A stretch of DNA of 17,449 nucleotides from DATKGX01 sp035510555 (GCA_035510555.1 DATKGX010000043.1:1-17449); one strand, 5' to 3'; positions 6,549-12,706 are shown, counted from the stretch's first letter. Numbers and translations are program-made. Notes: generated by a model from the sequence alone, not told the origin.

Positions 6549-7793
6549 ATGGCCGAAAGACAACAATCACCAATTAGAGACTCGGACATAACTCAGATGT
6601 TTCAGGGTAGGCAACCCCAACAATATCCCCGAACTTCACTAGTTATCCCAGAGGGTTCTTGGCGAAGGATCTCTGTTCCTAGTCGTCCGGATTTAGAAAG
6701 GGAAACAGCAGAGCGACTTGGAGAGTTTGAGCCGCTTCTTAGCACGGATAGAATGGTTCTCCTTACGGGTAGATCAAATCCCAAATTAGCAGCAGATATC
6801 GCACGATGCCTTAACTTCCGCTTAGATTTTCAACCATACAATATTTTCTGCGATGGGGAAGTGCATATTAGGCTTGGGGAGAATGTGCGCGGGAAAAACG
6901 TGTATATTATTCAGTCAACCGCAAGAAGTGCCGATGGTAAGGCGAGTGTCAATGATGCAATCGAAGAGGTTCGCCTAATGATAAGCGCTGCCAGAAGAGC
7001 AAACGCAGAAAAAATAAGATTGATAATTCCGTATTTTGGCTATTCAAGGCAAGACAGAAGGAATCAGTCAAGAGAGCCGGTTTCTGCTTCAGATACTGCT
7101 CAAATGCTTATGGATGCTGGCGCCGATAGTATTCTAACCATGGATATTCATTCGCCCGCAACAGAAGGTTCAACAAAGAATCCAATAGATATTCTTTACG
7201 GTAACGCAGTTTTGCTACCCGCTGCCAGAAGACTGAGCTCGGATATGACTAATGTGAAGGTAGTTTCTCCTGACACAGGAGGAGCAAAGAGAGCTCAAAG
7301 GTTTTCAGAGTTACTTGGCTTAGGCAGGCATGTTACAGTTTTGATAAAAGATAGGACTCAGGACAATCAAGCGGAAGTACAAGATTCAGGTGAAAGGTAC
7401 GATGGTAAAGATTTATATATTCCCGATGATATTGATGATACCTGCGGAACGACGATAGGGGTTGGAGAATTAGCTAAAAGAAAAGGAGCGAGAAGCGTTA
7501 CTTTTTTTGCAACGCATGGATTATTCTCGCGAGATTCAAGTAAAAGACCGGCCAGTGCATCGCTTAGGCTATTAAGATCGGAAGGGGTGGACAGAGTTAT
7601 TGTGACTGATACGGTTGCCCAGACGCGAGAAATTCTTGAGAATCCGAAAGTACAAATTGTTACAGTCGCACCGTTATTGGCAGAGGCAATAAAAAGAATT
7701 GAAATGAACCAGTCCGTAAGTAGCTTAATCCCAATGCCGCCAAAAGAACCAATGTCAAAATCTAAATCAAGATCAAGGAGAAAAGCAGCTTAA
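6549..7793 (+). CDS. prs: Ribose-phosphate pyrophosphokinase (PRPP synthetase), extended form
   Basis: This enzyme makes PRPP from ribose 5-phosphate and ATP, for nucleotide, His and Trp synthesis. Recognisable motifs are DGEVHIRL (about 102-109), PYFGYSRQDRR (161-171), the metal-binding DIH (199-201), VSPDTGGAKRA (239-249), a flexible loop with Lys and Arg (about 267-269) and the PRPP loop in DDIDDTCGTT (293-302, usually DDMIDTAGT). At 414 aa it is about 100 residues longer than usual. The extra length is a roughly 65-residue N-terminal extension and a basic C-terminal tail (KSKSRSRRKAA). Its catalytic set looks intact but several motifs are off-consensus, so it belongs to a divergent branch. 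Its stop codon abuts the stop of the convergent HTH gene with no base between. Confidence 0.92.
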   Translation: MAERQQSPIRDSDITQMFQGRQPQQYPRTSLVIPEGSWRRISVPSRPDLERETAERLGEFEPLLSTDRMVLLTGRSNPKLAADIARCLNFRLDFQPYNIFCDGEVHIRLGENVRGKNVYIIQSTARSADGKASVNDAIEEVRLMISAARRANAEKIRLIIPYFGYSRQDRRNQSREPVSASDTAQMLMDAGADSILTMDIHSPATEGSTKNPIDILYGNAVLLPAARRLSSDMTNVKVVSPDTGGAKRAQRFSELLGLGRHVTVLIKDRTQDNQAEVQDSGERYDGKDLYIPDDIDDTCGTTIGVGELAKRKGARSVTFFATHGLFSRDSSKRPASASLRLLRSEGVDRVIVTDTVAQTREILENPKVQIVTVAPLLAEAIKRIEMNQSVSSLIPMPPKEPMSKSKSRSRRKAA

Positions 7794-8003
7794 TTATTCT
7801 TCTTTTGCCTGAATTCCGAGGAGCCAAAGGACGGCTTCTTTTTTGTAGCGTCTGTCGCCTCTGGAATTAATTCTAATAGCGGGAAGTTTACCTCTTTTAC
7901 CCCAACGTTTTATTGTGAGAGGGGAGACTCTTAAAATTTGCGCGACTTCGCGAACGGTAAGTAAGTCGGGTAGGTTGTTGATTGAAAGCTGTTGTTCTGC
8001 CAT
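7794..8003 (-). CDS. Small MerR/excisionase-type HTH DNA-binding protein
   Basis: This is a 69-aa protein that is nearly all one HTH_17 (excisionase-family) winged helix: LLTVREVAQILRVSPLTIKRW (split about 14-34) followed by GKLPAIRINSRGDRRYKKEAV. It has no partner domain, so it should act as a small transcription regulator or nucleoid-type DNA binder; excisionase activity is unlikely because no integrase or attachment site is seen. It has its own promoter at 8029-8057 with a leader of about 19-25 nt. It is convergent with, and touches, the PRPP synthetase gene. The target is unknown; autoregulation is possible. Confidence 0.85.
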   Translation of the reverse strand: MAEQQLSINNLPDLLTVREVAQILRVSPLTIKRWGKRGKLPAIRINSRGDRRYKKEAVLWLLGIQAKEE

Positions 8004-8028
8004 ATCAATATGCTATGTAATTGCTTAT

Positions 8029-8057
8029 AAAGTAACAAAGTAGCACATATTTGTCAA
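8029..8057 (-). promoter_or_regulatory. Promoter of the HTH gene
   Basis: TTGACA (8052-8057 on minus), 17 bp, TACTTT (8029-8034), then 25 nt to the ATG at 8003. The -35 is perfect and the -10 weaker. Confidence 0.6.
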
Positions 8058-8067
8058 GAGGGAAAAT

Positions 8068-8166
8068 AGTATTTAGTAGTAAGTATTATGTATCAAGTAT
8101 GACTCGCTAAGTAAAAAGCCCCTTTCGGGGCTTATACTAAATACGAAATACTTTATACAAGATACT
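8068..8166. repeat. Imperfect inverted repeat (33-nt arms) around the rplL terminator
   Basis: The arms at 8068-8100 and 8134-8166 are complementary without gaps at about 24 of 33 positions by hand alignment. Both arms are built of TACT/AGTA units. The centre (8101-8133) contains the terminator. Part of the left arm (AGTATTTAGTAGTAAGTATT) recurs as AGTATTTAGAATTAAGTATT on the minus strand of the rplJ leader (9428-9447). Confidence 0.55.
8113..8133 (-). terminator. Intrinsic terminator after rplL
   Basis: On the minus strand AAGCCCC, loop GAAA, GGGGCTT, with the stem running into a T5 tract. The stem is GC-rich with a stable GNRA tetraloop. It lies 37 nt after the rplL stop and ends the ribosomal unit before the HTH gene. 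Confidence 0.9.
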
Positions 8167-8169
8167 CCG

Positions 8170-8559
8170 TTATTTTAACTCGACTGTTGCTCCTGCAGCA
8201 GTGAGCTTTTCCTTGGCCTCCTCGGCTGTTTTCTTATTAACCGCTGTCATTACTTCTTTTGGAGCGCTGTCAACGAGTCCTTTGGCTTCCGAGAGTCCCA
8301 AGGTTGGGACTAATTCTCTTAAAGCTTTAATAACTGCGATTTTGGTTGCTCCGCCGTTGGCAATAACGACGTTAAAGACTGTTTGTTCTTCAACTGCTTC
8401 TCCTGCTTCTGCGGGAGCTGCGGCTGCCGGTGCGGCGACTGCCATAGCGGCTGCACTAACTCCGAATTTTTCTTCCAAGGCTTTAACAAATTCAGATAGT
8501 TCGAGAACTGACATTTCTTCAACTGTTTTTAATAGATCTTCATTAGATATTTTTGCCAT
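8170..8559 (-). CDS. rplL: 50S ribosomal protein L7/L12
   Basis: This is the 129-aa stalk protein of the large subunit, which recruits translation GTPases. The N-terminal dimerisation helices (MAKISNEDLLKTVEEMS onward), an Ala/Pro hinge (about 35-57) and the C-terminal domain with KIAVIKALRELVPTLGLSEAK are all canonical. Start at the ATG 8559: it overlaps the L10 TGA stop by one base (TGATG). A TTG one codon upstream is less likely. A strong GGGGGTGAG Shine-Dalgarno lies inside the end of rplJ, which suits the high L12:L10 ratio of the stalk. Confidence 0.97.
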   Translation of the reverse strand: MAKISNEDLLKTVEEMSVLELSEFVKALEEKFGVSAAAMAVAAPAAAAPAEAGEAVEEQTVFNVVIANGGATKIAVIKALRELVPTLGLSEAKGLVDSAPKEVMTAVNKKTAEEAKEKLTAAGATVELK

Positions 8560-9338
8560 CAATTCTCACCCCCTTCAATTTTTACTTCTTCTTTAATTTC
8601 TGCTTCTACTATTGGAGCTTCTGAAACTACTTCAGTTGGAACTTCTTCTGCTTTTTCCTCGTCTGTCTCGGCTAAGATTGTTTCCGGTTCCGGCTCAGCT
8701 GCGACTTGGGCAACAGTTTCTTCTGCCGCCTTTTCTTCCGTGGTTTCAGCTAAAATTGTTTCCGGTTCAGTTTCCGCTTTTGGTTCTTCTTTTTGAGCTG
8801 CAGATGGTTTATTCTTAGCGACTGCGGCTAAAGTCATTACGAATTTTTGTAAATTCCAACTTAAAGCTCTGTACAAGCCAGAAATAGGGGATTTTAATCC
8901 CACTGCAATTTGGGTAAGTAAAACTTCTCTTGTCGGCAAAGTCGAAATCTTCAAAACCTGCTCGCCGGTTAAGAATTTGTTTTCCATAATTCCCAGTTTT
9001 ACGTTCAAAAGCCCTAACTCTTTAATGGTCTTTGCCAGTTGCTTTAAAGGCATTACGACATCTCCGTAGATTAACATGGTTCCGGTTGGTCCTTCTAAGG
9101 GATTTTCGCCTTCTAATTTAATCTTATTTTCTTCTAAAGCGCGTAAAACCAGCGAATTTTTGGCGACGACATATTCGGCTTGCATCGGTTTGATGGCTTT
9201 CTTTAGGGTTTCGAGCTGTTTGTGTGTCATCTTCTCGAAATTAGTAAAAACAATCGCCTTAGAGCGGGCGATTTTTTCATTTAGTCCGGCAACGATTTCG
9301 ATTTTCTTCTGCCTGTTAGCTGTAACTTTTGTGTCCAT
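8559..9338 (-). CDS. rplJ: 50S ribosomal protein L10 with a long acidic C-terminal tail
   Basis: This is a 259-aa stalk-base protein that holds L7/L12 dimers. Residues 1-175 form a normal L10 (for example FTNFEKMTHKQLETLKKAI and YVVAKNSLVLRALEE). Residues 176-259 are an added Glu/Ala/Thr/Val-rich tail absent from ordinary L10. The tail contains an internal duplication: EPETILAETTEEKAAEE (191-207) and EPETILAETDEEKAEE (217-232). Because the L12-binding helix normally closes L10, the tail extends beyond the stalk-binding site. Expression is from the promoter at 9505-9533 through an L10 leader RNA and an attenuator-like terminator. The gene is translationally coupled to rplL. Confidence 0.95.
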   Translation of the reverse strand: MDTKVTANRQKKIEIVAGLNEKIARSKAIVFTNFEKMTHKQLETLKKAIKPMQAEYVVAKNSLVLRALEENKIKLEGENPLEGPTGTMLIYGDVVMPLKQLAKTIKELGLLNVKLGIMENKFLTGEQVLKISTLPTREVLLTQIAVGLKSPISGLYRALSWNLQKFVMTLAAVAKNKPSAAQKEEPKAETEPETILAETTEEKAAEETVAQVAAEPEPETILAETDEEKAEEVPTEVVSEAPIVEAEIKEEVKIEGGEN

Positions 9339-9356
9339 AAGTTAAATTTCTAATTT

Positions 9357-9388
9357 TTAATTCCTAATTTCTAATGAATGATTCAATC
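9357..9388 (-). repeat. Leader element shared with rplK (partner at 12707-12736)
   Basis: Both copies start with GATTNAATCATTC and end with AATTAGGAATTAA on the minus strand, and both lie just before a ribosomal protein ATG. They differ mainly in the middle few bases. Confidence 0.6.
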
Positions 9389-9398
9389 TCCAAACATT

Positions 9399-9420
9399 AA
9401 AAAAGCGCTCCCTTGAGCGC
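9399..9420 (-). terminator. Attenuator-like intrinsic terminator in the rplJ leader
   Basis: On the minus strand GCGCTC, loop AAGG, GAGCGC, then T6. It is a perfect 6-bp GC-rich stem with a U tract. It lies between the L10 leader motif and rplJ, 60 nt before the ATG, so it would stop transcripts before the coding region unless bypassed. Confidence 0.85.
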
Positions 9421-9450
9421 AATACTTAATACTTAATTCTAAATACTAAT

Positions 9451-9500
9451 GTTGCCTCGGCAAGATTTATTCTTATTCAGAGACTTGCTGTCTTAGGTTT
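9451..9500 (-). ncRNA. L10 leader RNA (ribosomal protein autoregulatory element)
   Basis: On the minus strand AAGACAGCAAG and CTTGCCGAGG flank a short AU-rich loop. This reproduces the conserved kink-turn core of the L10 leader family, where the L10-L12 complex binds; GCAAG pairs with CTTGC. It begins at the predicted transcription start (about 9498) of the rplJ promoter and is followed by a terminator, the order seen in attenuated rplJL leaders. Confidence 0.85.
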
Positions 9501-9504
9501 ACAC

Positions 9505-9533
9505 AGTTTACCAGAAGAGTCTTTAATCGTCAA
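9505..9533 (-). promoter_or_regulatory. Promoter of rplJ-rplL
   Basis: TTGACG (9528-9533 on minus), 17 bp, TAAACT (9505-9510). It starts just after the stop codon of the 83-aa gene (9537-9539) and predicts a leader of about 160 nt, in contrast to the leaderless genes beside it. Confidence 0.8.
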
Positions 9534-9536
9534 GGG

Positions 9537-9788
9537 TTATTTTGAGGAATTTGTTTCGGATCGTAACTCTTGTCCATAAACTATTGCATCTCTTTTCACT
9601 TGTCGGGCGGCGAGACTATACATAATTGCTCCGGCAATAACTCCAGCCACATCGACGACAATTCTGTCGGGTTGTAGATTACTATTGGCAAAATCTTCAA
9701 CGAACATTACGAGACTGATGGCAATACTTGCTGCTCCCGCTAAACCCGTGATTACATCATGTGCAATTTTTGTTTCAATAGATCTCAT
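9537..9788 (-). CDS. Small two-TM membrane protein, unknown function
   Basis: This is an 83-aa protein of no recognised family. Two hydrophobic segments (about residues 13-31 and 43-61) flank a short polar loop with acidic residues (VEDFANSNLQPD). A charged C-terminal end follows (RQVKRDAIVYGQELRSE). The ATG at 9788 is fixed by a promoter with perfect consensus hexamers whose -10 ends 9 nt before it. It lies between rplA and rplJ but has its own promoter, as do the three genes before it. The layout resembles that of the proteins at 9836-10027 and 11023-11382. Confidence 0.75.
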   Translation of the reverse strand: MRSIETKIAHDVITGLAGAASIAISLVMFVEDFANSNLQPDRIVVDVAGVIAGAIMYSLAARQVKRDAIVYGQELRSETNSSK

Positions 9789-9797
9789 AAGAAGAGG

Positions 9798-9826
9798 ATT
9801 ATAGTTTATAAGGATTTGTCTGTCAA
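9798..9826 (-). promoter_or_regulatory. Full-consensus promoter of the 83-aa gene (leaderless type)
   Basis: TTGACA (9821-9826 on minus), 17 bp, TATAAT (9798-9803), then a pyrimidine stretch CCTCTTCTT and the ATG. Both hexamers and the spacing match consensus exactly. The first purine at a plausible start distance is the A of the ATG. Confidence 0.88.
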
Positions 9827-9835
9827 ATTTAGAAA

Positions 9836-10027
9836 TTAGATTCTTGCTGCTACAATTGTAGATAGCGCGGTTCCGGCAAGGGCGACATAGCCACCTAAGC
9901 TATCGGCTTGTATGCCACCTATCCCTGCAACCGCGCAGTATAGCGCAACTAAAGCAAAACCAAGCTTTAACTCTCTTTTATGCTGAAATTCTGTATGAAT
10001 AGCGTTTCTAATGCGCTCAAGATTCAT
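9836..10027 (-). CDS. Small two-TM membrane protein, unknown function
   Basis: This is a 63-aa protein from the ATG at 10027 (MNLERIRNAI). A basic N-terminal stretch (QHKRELK) precedes two hydrophobic segments (about 21-38 and 43-61) joined by a short Gly/Asp loop. It is not recognised. The frame is open to a TTG at 10057, but that would place the first ten codons inside the promoter (spacer and -10), so the longer version is rejected. It is probably read from its own promoter as a leaderless message. Confidence 0.7.
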   Translation of the reverse strand: MNLERIRNAIHTEFQHKRELKLGFALVALYCAVAGIGGIQADSLGGYVALAGTALSTIVAARI

Positions 10028-10035
10028 AACTGTGG

Positions 10036-10064
10036 ATAATAGGACAAAACGGAGCAATTGTCAA
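10036..10064 (-). promoter_or_regulatory. Promoter of the 63-aa gene (leaderless type)
   Basis: TTGACA (10059-10064 on minus), 17 bp, TATTAT (10036-10041), then 8 nt to the ATG at 10027. Confidence 0.82.
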
Positions 10065-10077
10065 ATTAATATGTAGA

Positions 10078-10929
10078 TTAGCGCGATAACGGATTATCGT
10101 CACCATCTGCTGTGTTTATCTGGGGGAATGCCATGGCGAACTTTACAGAATCAAGACATGGTTCTGCATGTTCCGTTTCTGCGCGTATCGCTTCTGTTTC
10201 TTCTAGTCCTATCTTGTGCAGTTTTTTAAGTCCGTCATGGCCGAACACTCCGATTTCTGCGAGAGCACGGTATGCTTCGGTTTTTCTTGGTGTTGAAATA
10301 GTTACGCGGGTATTGGGCTGTGCAGATTCGGTAGATGCTTGACCTGATTCAAGCTCTTGATAGGTAGCTGTTCGGAAAAGTCTATATGCTTCCGAAGGAG
10401 CGTCAGGTTCTGCCTTTGCCAGAATTTCTTTGAAAAGGCAATCGAAAAACTCCAGAATTTCACGAACGTGTCTTACAGACATTGGTTTTCCATGGAGTGC
10501 CGCTAATACTTCGCGTTCAGTAGGGCCGGAAGATGCCTCGTGCATTCCATATTTGTAACGAATACTTCTTAAAATATGTTCTCCTAGGTTTTCTTCCATT
10601 TCAACAATTTTTGCGGGATGTAATCCGGCGTAATCTCCTTCAAATCCTGTGTAAGGCAAGAGATTTCCATCAGAACCAAACACCTTTCCAACCAATATCT
10701 GCGCTCTACCCGCTTTATGATCTCTAACCGCTTCCCAAGCCCGATAAGCCGGATCTGAACCTACTCCCAGCTTGGCAACATAAGCATGAATACCAACAGC
10801 TGCGACATGAGCTTCAAGTTGGGATCTTGTTTCTAGAGGATTATCAGCAAAAGAGTGTCCTGGTGGTGTTGTCGTGGTGGCAACGCTATCGGGAGAGAGA
10901 TGAAGTTGATTCTCAATTCCTCCATGCAT
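10078..10929 (-). CDS. Hypothetical soluble protein (283 aa)
   Basis: No family is recognised. The protein is soluble, with no signal peptide or TM segment. The first 30 residues are Thr/Pro/Ser-rich and look disordered. The middle (about 30-190) looks mostly helical, with EMEENLGEHILRSIRYKYG and VRHVREILEFFDCLFKEIL. A linker (about 192-212) is followed by a further helical part (about 213-255) and a polar tail. It has two cysteines and no obvious catalytic motif. The ATG at 10929 lies 9 nt after a strong -10. It is the largest of four independent genes inserted between rplA and rplJ. Confidence 0.75.
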   Translation of the reverse strand: MHGGIENQLHLSPDSVATTTTPPGHSFADNPLETRSQLEAHVAAVGIHAYVAKLGVGSDPAYRAWEAVRDHKAGRAQILVGKVFGSDGNLLPYTGFEGDYAGLHPAKIVEMEENLGEHILRSIRYKYGMHEASSGPTEREVLAALHGKPMSVRHVREILEFFDCLFKEILAKAEPDAPSEAYRLFRTATYQELESGQASTESAQPNTRVTISTPRKTEAYRALAEIGVFGHDGLKKLHKIGLEETEAIRAETEHAEPCLDSVKFAMAFPQINTADGDDNPLSR

Positions 10930-10938
10930 ATTGAAGCG

Positions 10939-10967
10939 ATTCTACTGCGGGTTTGGGTGGTTGTCAA
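10939..10967 (-). promoter_or_regulatory. Promoter of the 283-aa gene (leaderless type)
   Basis: TTGACA (10962-10967 on minus), 17 bp, TAGAAT (10939-10944), then 9 nt to the ATG at 10929. Confidence 0.8.
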
Positions 10968-11022
10968 TAGGGCGGAATCAGGAGGTAATACTGCTGCTTT
11001 TTTTGTGGTTTTGTCGGAAGTT

Positions 11023-11382
11023 TTAGATGCGATCTATTTTATCTTTTAGATAAAGTCTAACGCTCATGAAAGCAACCGTTACGCCGGAAACAGCAGTTAA
11101 AATCATTAAAGGTGTTGGGATTTGCTCCTTCAATACTTCTGCAATCACTATACTTGCTCCGCCTGCAGCGATGAAGGTCCCGCTAGCTGCAAAAAAAGTA
11201 TTAAAAACTCTATCACTTTCTCTCATTATTACTATGCCATCAACAACTGCTATGACGTCATTTGAAAAAGAATGATGTGCTTTACCCGGTTCCTGTTTTA
11301 AAATACTACATGTTACAACCGGTTTTGAAACACGTTCTAATTCGGGAAGAGGATAATTTCTTGTTTCTGATGGTGCTGGCAT
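11023..11382 (-). CDS. Small two-TM membrane protein with polar N-terminal region, unknown function
   Basis: This is a 119-aa protein from the ATG at 11382 (MPAPSETRNY). A roughly 58-residue polar N-terminal part precedes two hydrophobic segments (about 62-82 and 91-109) and a charged end (RLYLKDKIDRI). Not recognised. The frame continues upstream to 11433, but those 17 codons overlap the promoter and the L1 3' hairpin, so 11382 is chosen. A Gly/Ala/Ser-rich first TM (GGASIVIA) resembles the one in the 83-aa protein (GAASIAIS), which hints at distant relationship. Confidence 0.72.
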   Translation of the reverse strand: MPAPSETRNYPLPELERVSKPVVTCSILKQEPGKAHHSFSNDVIAVVDGIVIMRESDRVFNTFFAASGTFIAAGGASIVIAEVLKEQIPTPLMILTAVSGVTVAFMSVRLYLKDKIDRI

Positions 11383-11389
11383 GTTGGAG

Positions 11390-11418
11390 ATTTTACTGTG
11401 ATTGTGGTCTAATGTCAA
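11390..11418 (-). promoter_or_regulatory. Promoter of the 119-aa gene (leaderless type)
   Basis: TTGACA (11413-11418 on minus), 17 bp, TAAAAT (11390-11395), then 7 nt to the ATG at 11382. Confidence 0.82.
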
Positions 11419-11420
11419 GA

Positions 11421-11443
11421 ATAAACTCCTCAAGTCTTAAGGA
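11421..11443 (-). terminator. Weak candidate terminator after rplA
   Basis: On the minus strand TCCTTAA, loop GAC, TTGAGGA, then GTTTATT. The 7-bp stem includes one U-G pair and sits directly after the rplA stop. The U tract is interrupted, so termination would be partial at best. Confidence 0.4.
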
Positions 11444-12280
11444 TTAGGCTTTAATTTTGAGGCCCGGACTCATCGTTGACTTTAGGGTGGCGTTGACGAT
11501 GTTGGATTTTTTGATGGCGGCGATTAGGGCTTCAATATTTTCCGTTAATTTTTCCGGGCCAAAGGACATTTTGCCAACCGTTAAATGCATAATCGGCGCT
11601 TTGGCTTCGGTTTTAAAATTAATTTGTCCGTCGGCGTACTTTTTGGCCACTTCCTCCGGTTTTACGGTGATGGTACCGTTTTTGGGATTTGGCATTAAAC
11701 CTCTTGGCCCCAAAACCTTGGCGACTTTAGCCAGTTTTACCATCATGGCCGGTTCTGCCACCAAAACATCAAAATTAATAACGCCTTTTTCAATTTCGGC
11801 AATTAATTTGTCGTCGGCAATCGCCACGCGGGTTACTTTGCCGGTGCCGTGGGGGAGAGTAATTTGTCCCGAAACGCCGCTCGTAAGCGTGTTCAAATGT
11901 AATTCAACGGTTTCATCAAAAGACTTTCGTTGCAGTTTTTCCAAAAGTTCCAAAGCCTCTTTAATAGAGTAGGCTTTGCTTTTATCAAATTGACCGGAAA
12001 GCGTTTGGTATTTTTGTGAATGGAAAGCCCCCTTCGGGGATTTCGCTTCGCTCAACTTTCTGTTCTTTTTTTCTTCTTTTGGCGCTTCGACGCTTTCAAG
12101 TTCTTCCTTGCCCGCCGTAGCTTCAGCGGAGGAGGATTCCGTTGGTTCAACTTCCTCGGCTTTTGGCTCCACAACAGTACCTTTAGCGGCTTTTTTGGCT
12201 TCTTTGCGTTTCTTTTCTTCCTCTTTTTGTTTTTGTTCTACTTCTTCGTCTCCGAAGGTTTTTACTCTAATTTTACCCAT
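11444..12280 (-). CDS. rplA: 50S ribosomal protein L1 with a charged N-terminal extension
   Basis: L1 forms the L1 stalk near the E site and often autoregulates the rplKA messenger. Residues about 89-278 are L1, including KAYSIKEALELLEKL, GPRGLMPNPKNGTITVKPEE and the closing TMSPGLKI. Residues 1-88 are an added Lys/Glu-rich extension starting MGKIRVKTFGDEEVEQKQKE. Inside it, SSSAEATAGKEE (49-60) and LSEAKSPKGAF (76-86) are encoded by hairpin-prone DNA unlike the surrounding acidic repeats (see 12023-12044 and 12101-12136). The ATG follows the rplK stop after one base (TAATATG) without a clear Shine-Dalgarno, so reinitiation is likely. Confidence 0.95.
   Translation of the reverse strand: MGKIRVKTFGDEEVEQKQKEEEKKRKEAKKAAKGTVVEPKAEEVEPTESSSAEATAGKEELESVEAPKEEKKNRKLSEAKSPKGAFHSQKYQTLSGQFDKSKAYSIKEALELLEKLQRKSFDETVELHLNTLTSGVSGQITLPHGTGKVTRVAIADDKLIAEIEKGVINFDVLVAEPAMMVKLAKVAKVLGPRGLMPNPKNGTITVKPEEVAKKYADGQINFKTEAKAPIMHLTVGKMSFGPEKLTENIEALIAAIKKSNIVNATLKSTMSPGLKIKA
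12023..12044. repeat. Hairpin-forming in-frame segment in rplA
   Basis: GAAA and CCCC arms pair with GGGG and TTTC around a short TTC loop with a small internal bulge. It encodes the SPKGAF part of the L1 extension. Confidence 0.5.
12101..12136. repeat. In-frame segment encoding SSSAEATAGKEE in rplA
   Basis: On the minus strand CCGCT, GAAGCTAC, GGCGG can form a 5-bp stem with one U-G pair. It is GC-rich and Ser/Ala/Gly-coding amid Glu/Lys/Pro-coding DNA, which suggests an inserted element. Confidence 0.4.
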
Positions 12281-12281
12281 A

Positions 12282-12704
12282 TTATGCTACTTTGATGCCC
12301 ATTGAGCGGGCAACTCCTTCCACAATTTTTACGGCTTGACTAACTTCATCAGTATTTAGATCTTCCAATTTGTCTTTAGCAATCTGCTCGGCTTGCGCTT
12401 TAGTTAATGTTCCCGCGCTCTCATTTCCCGGTTTGCCCGAACCTTTTTCTAAATTCATCGCTTTTTTAATCATTTCCGCAATCGGTGATTTTTTAACGAT
12501 AAACGAAAAAGTTCTGTCTTCGTAAACGGTAATCACAGCCGGAACAATCGTTCCTTTTTGATCGGCGGTTCGGTCGTTAAAAGCCTTAACAAACTCCATA
12601 ATCGGCAGTCCGTGCGGACCTAAAGCCGTGCCAACGGGTGGCGCAGGCGTGGCCGCTCCAGCCGGAATATTAATTTTAATAATTGTCTTAATCTTTTTAG
12701 CCAT
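12282..12704 (-). CDS. rplK: 50S ribosomal protein L11
   Basis: This is a 140-aa protein of the GTPase-associated centre that binds 23S rRNA beside the L10-L12 stalk. The signature GAATPAPPVGTALGPHGLPI (about 16-35), EFVKAFNDRT, and the C-terminal rRNA-binding part (SAGTLTKAQAEQIAKDKLEDLN) are present at normal length. It lies 85 nt after nusG with no promoter seen in the gap, so it is likely co-transcribed with secE-nusG. An AGGA Shine-Dalgarno candidate is about 8 nt before the ATG. Confidence 0.97.
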   Translation of the reverse strand: MAKKIKTIIKINIPAGAATPAPPVGTALGPHGLPIMEFVKAFNDRTADQKGTIVPAVITVYEDRTFSFIVKKSPIAEMIKKAMNLEKGSGKPGNESAGTLTKAQAEQIAKDKLEDLNTDEVSQAVKIVEGVARSMGIKVA

Positions 12705-12706
12705 AC

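Noticed and set aside
7794..8003. HTH protein as a phage excisionase marking a mobile element
   Set aside because: No integrase, attachment-site repeats or tRNA target is visible, and single-domain HTH_17 proteins are common chromosomal genes.
8201..8596. Long open frame on the plus strand opposite rplL
   Set aside because: It mirrors the Ala/Glu-rich codons of rplL and rplJ, has no start signals and its peptide is compositionally odd. The same holds for open frames opposite rplA (11457-11972, 12020-12295) and nusG (13273-13656).
9537..10027. Toxin-antitoxin or holin reading of the small two-TM genes
   Set aside because: They are not paired with an antitoxin-like gene, each has its own promoter, and no lysis gene is nearby.
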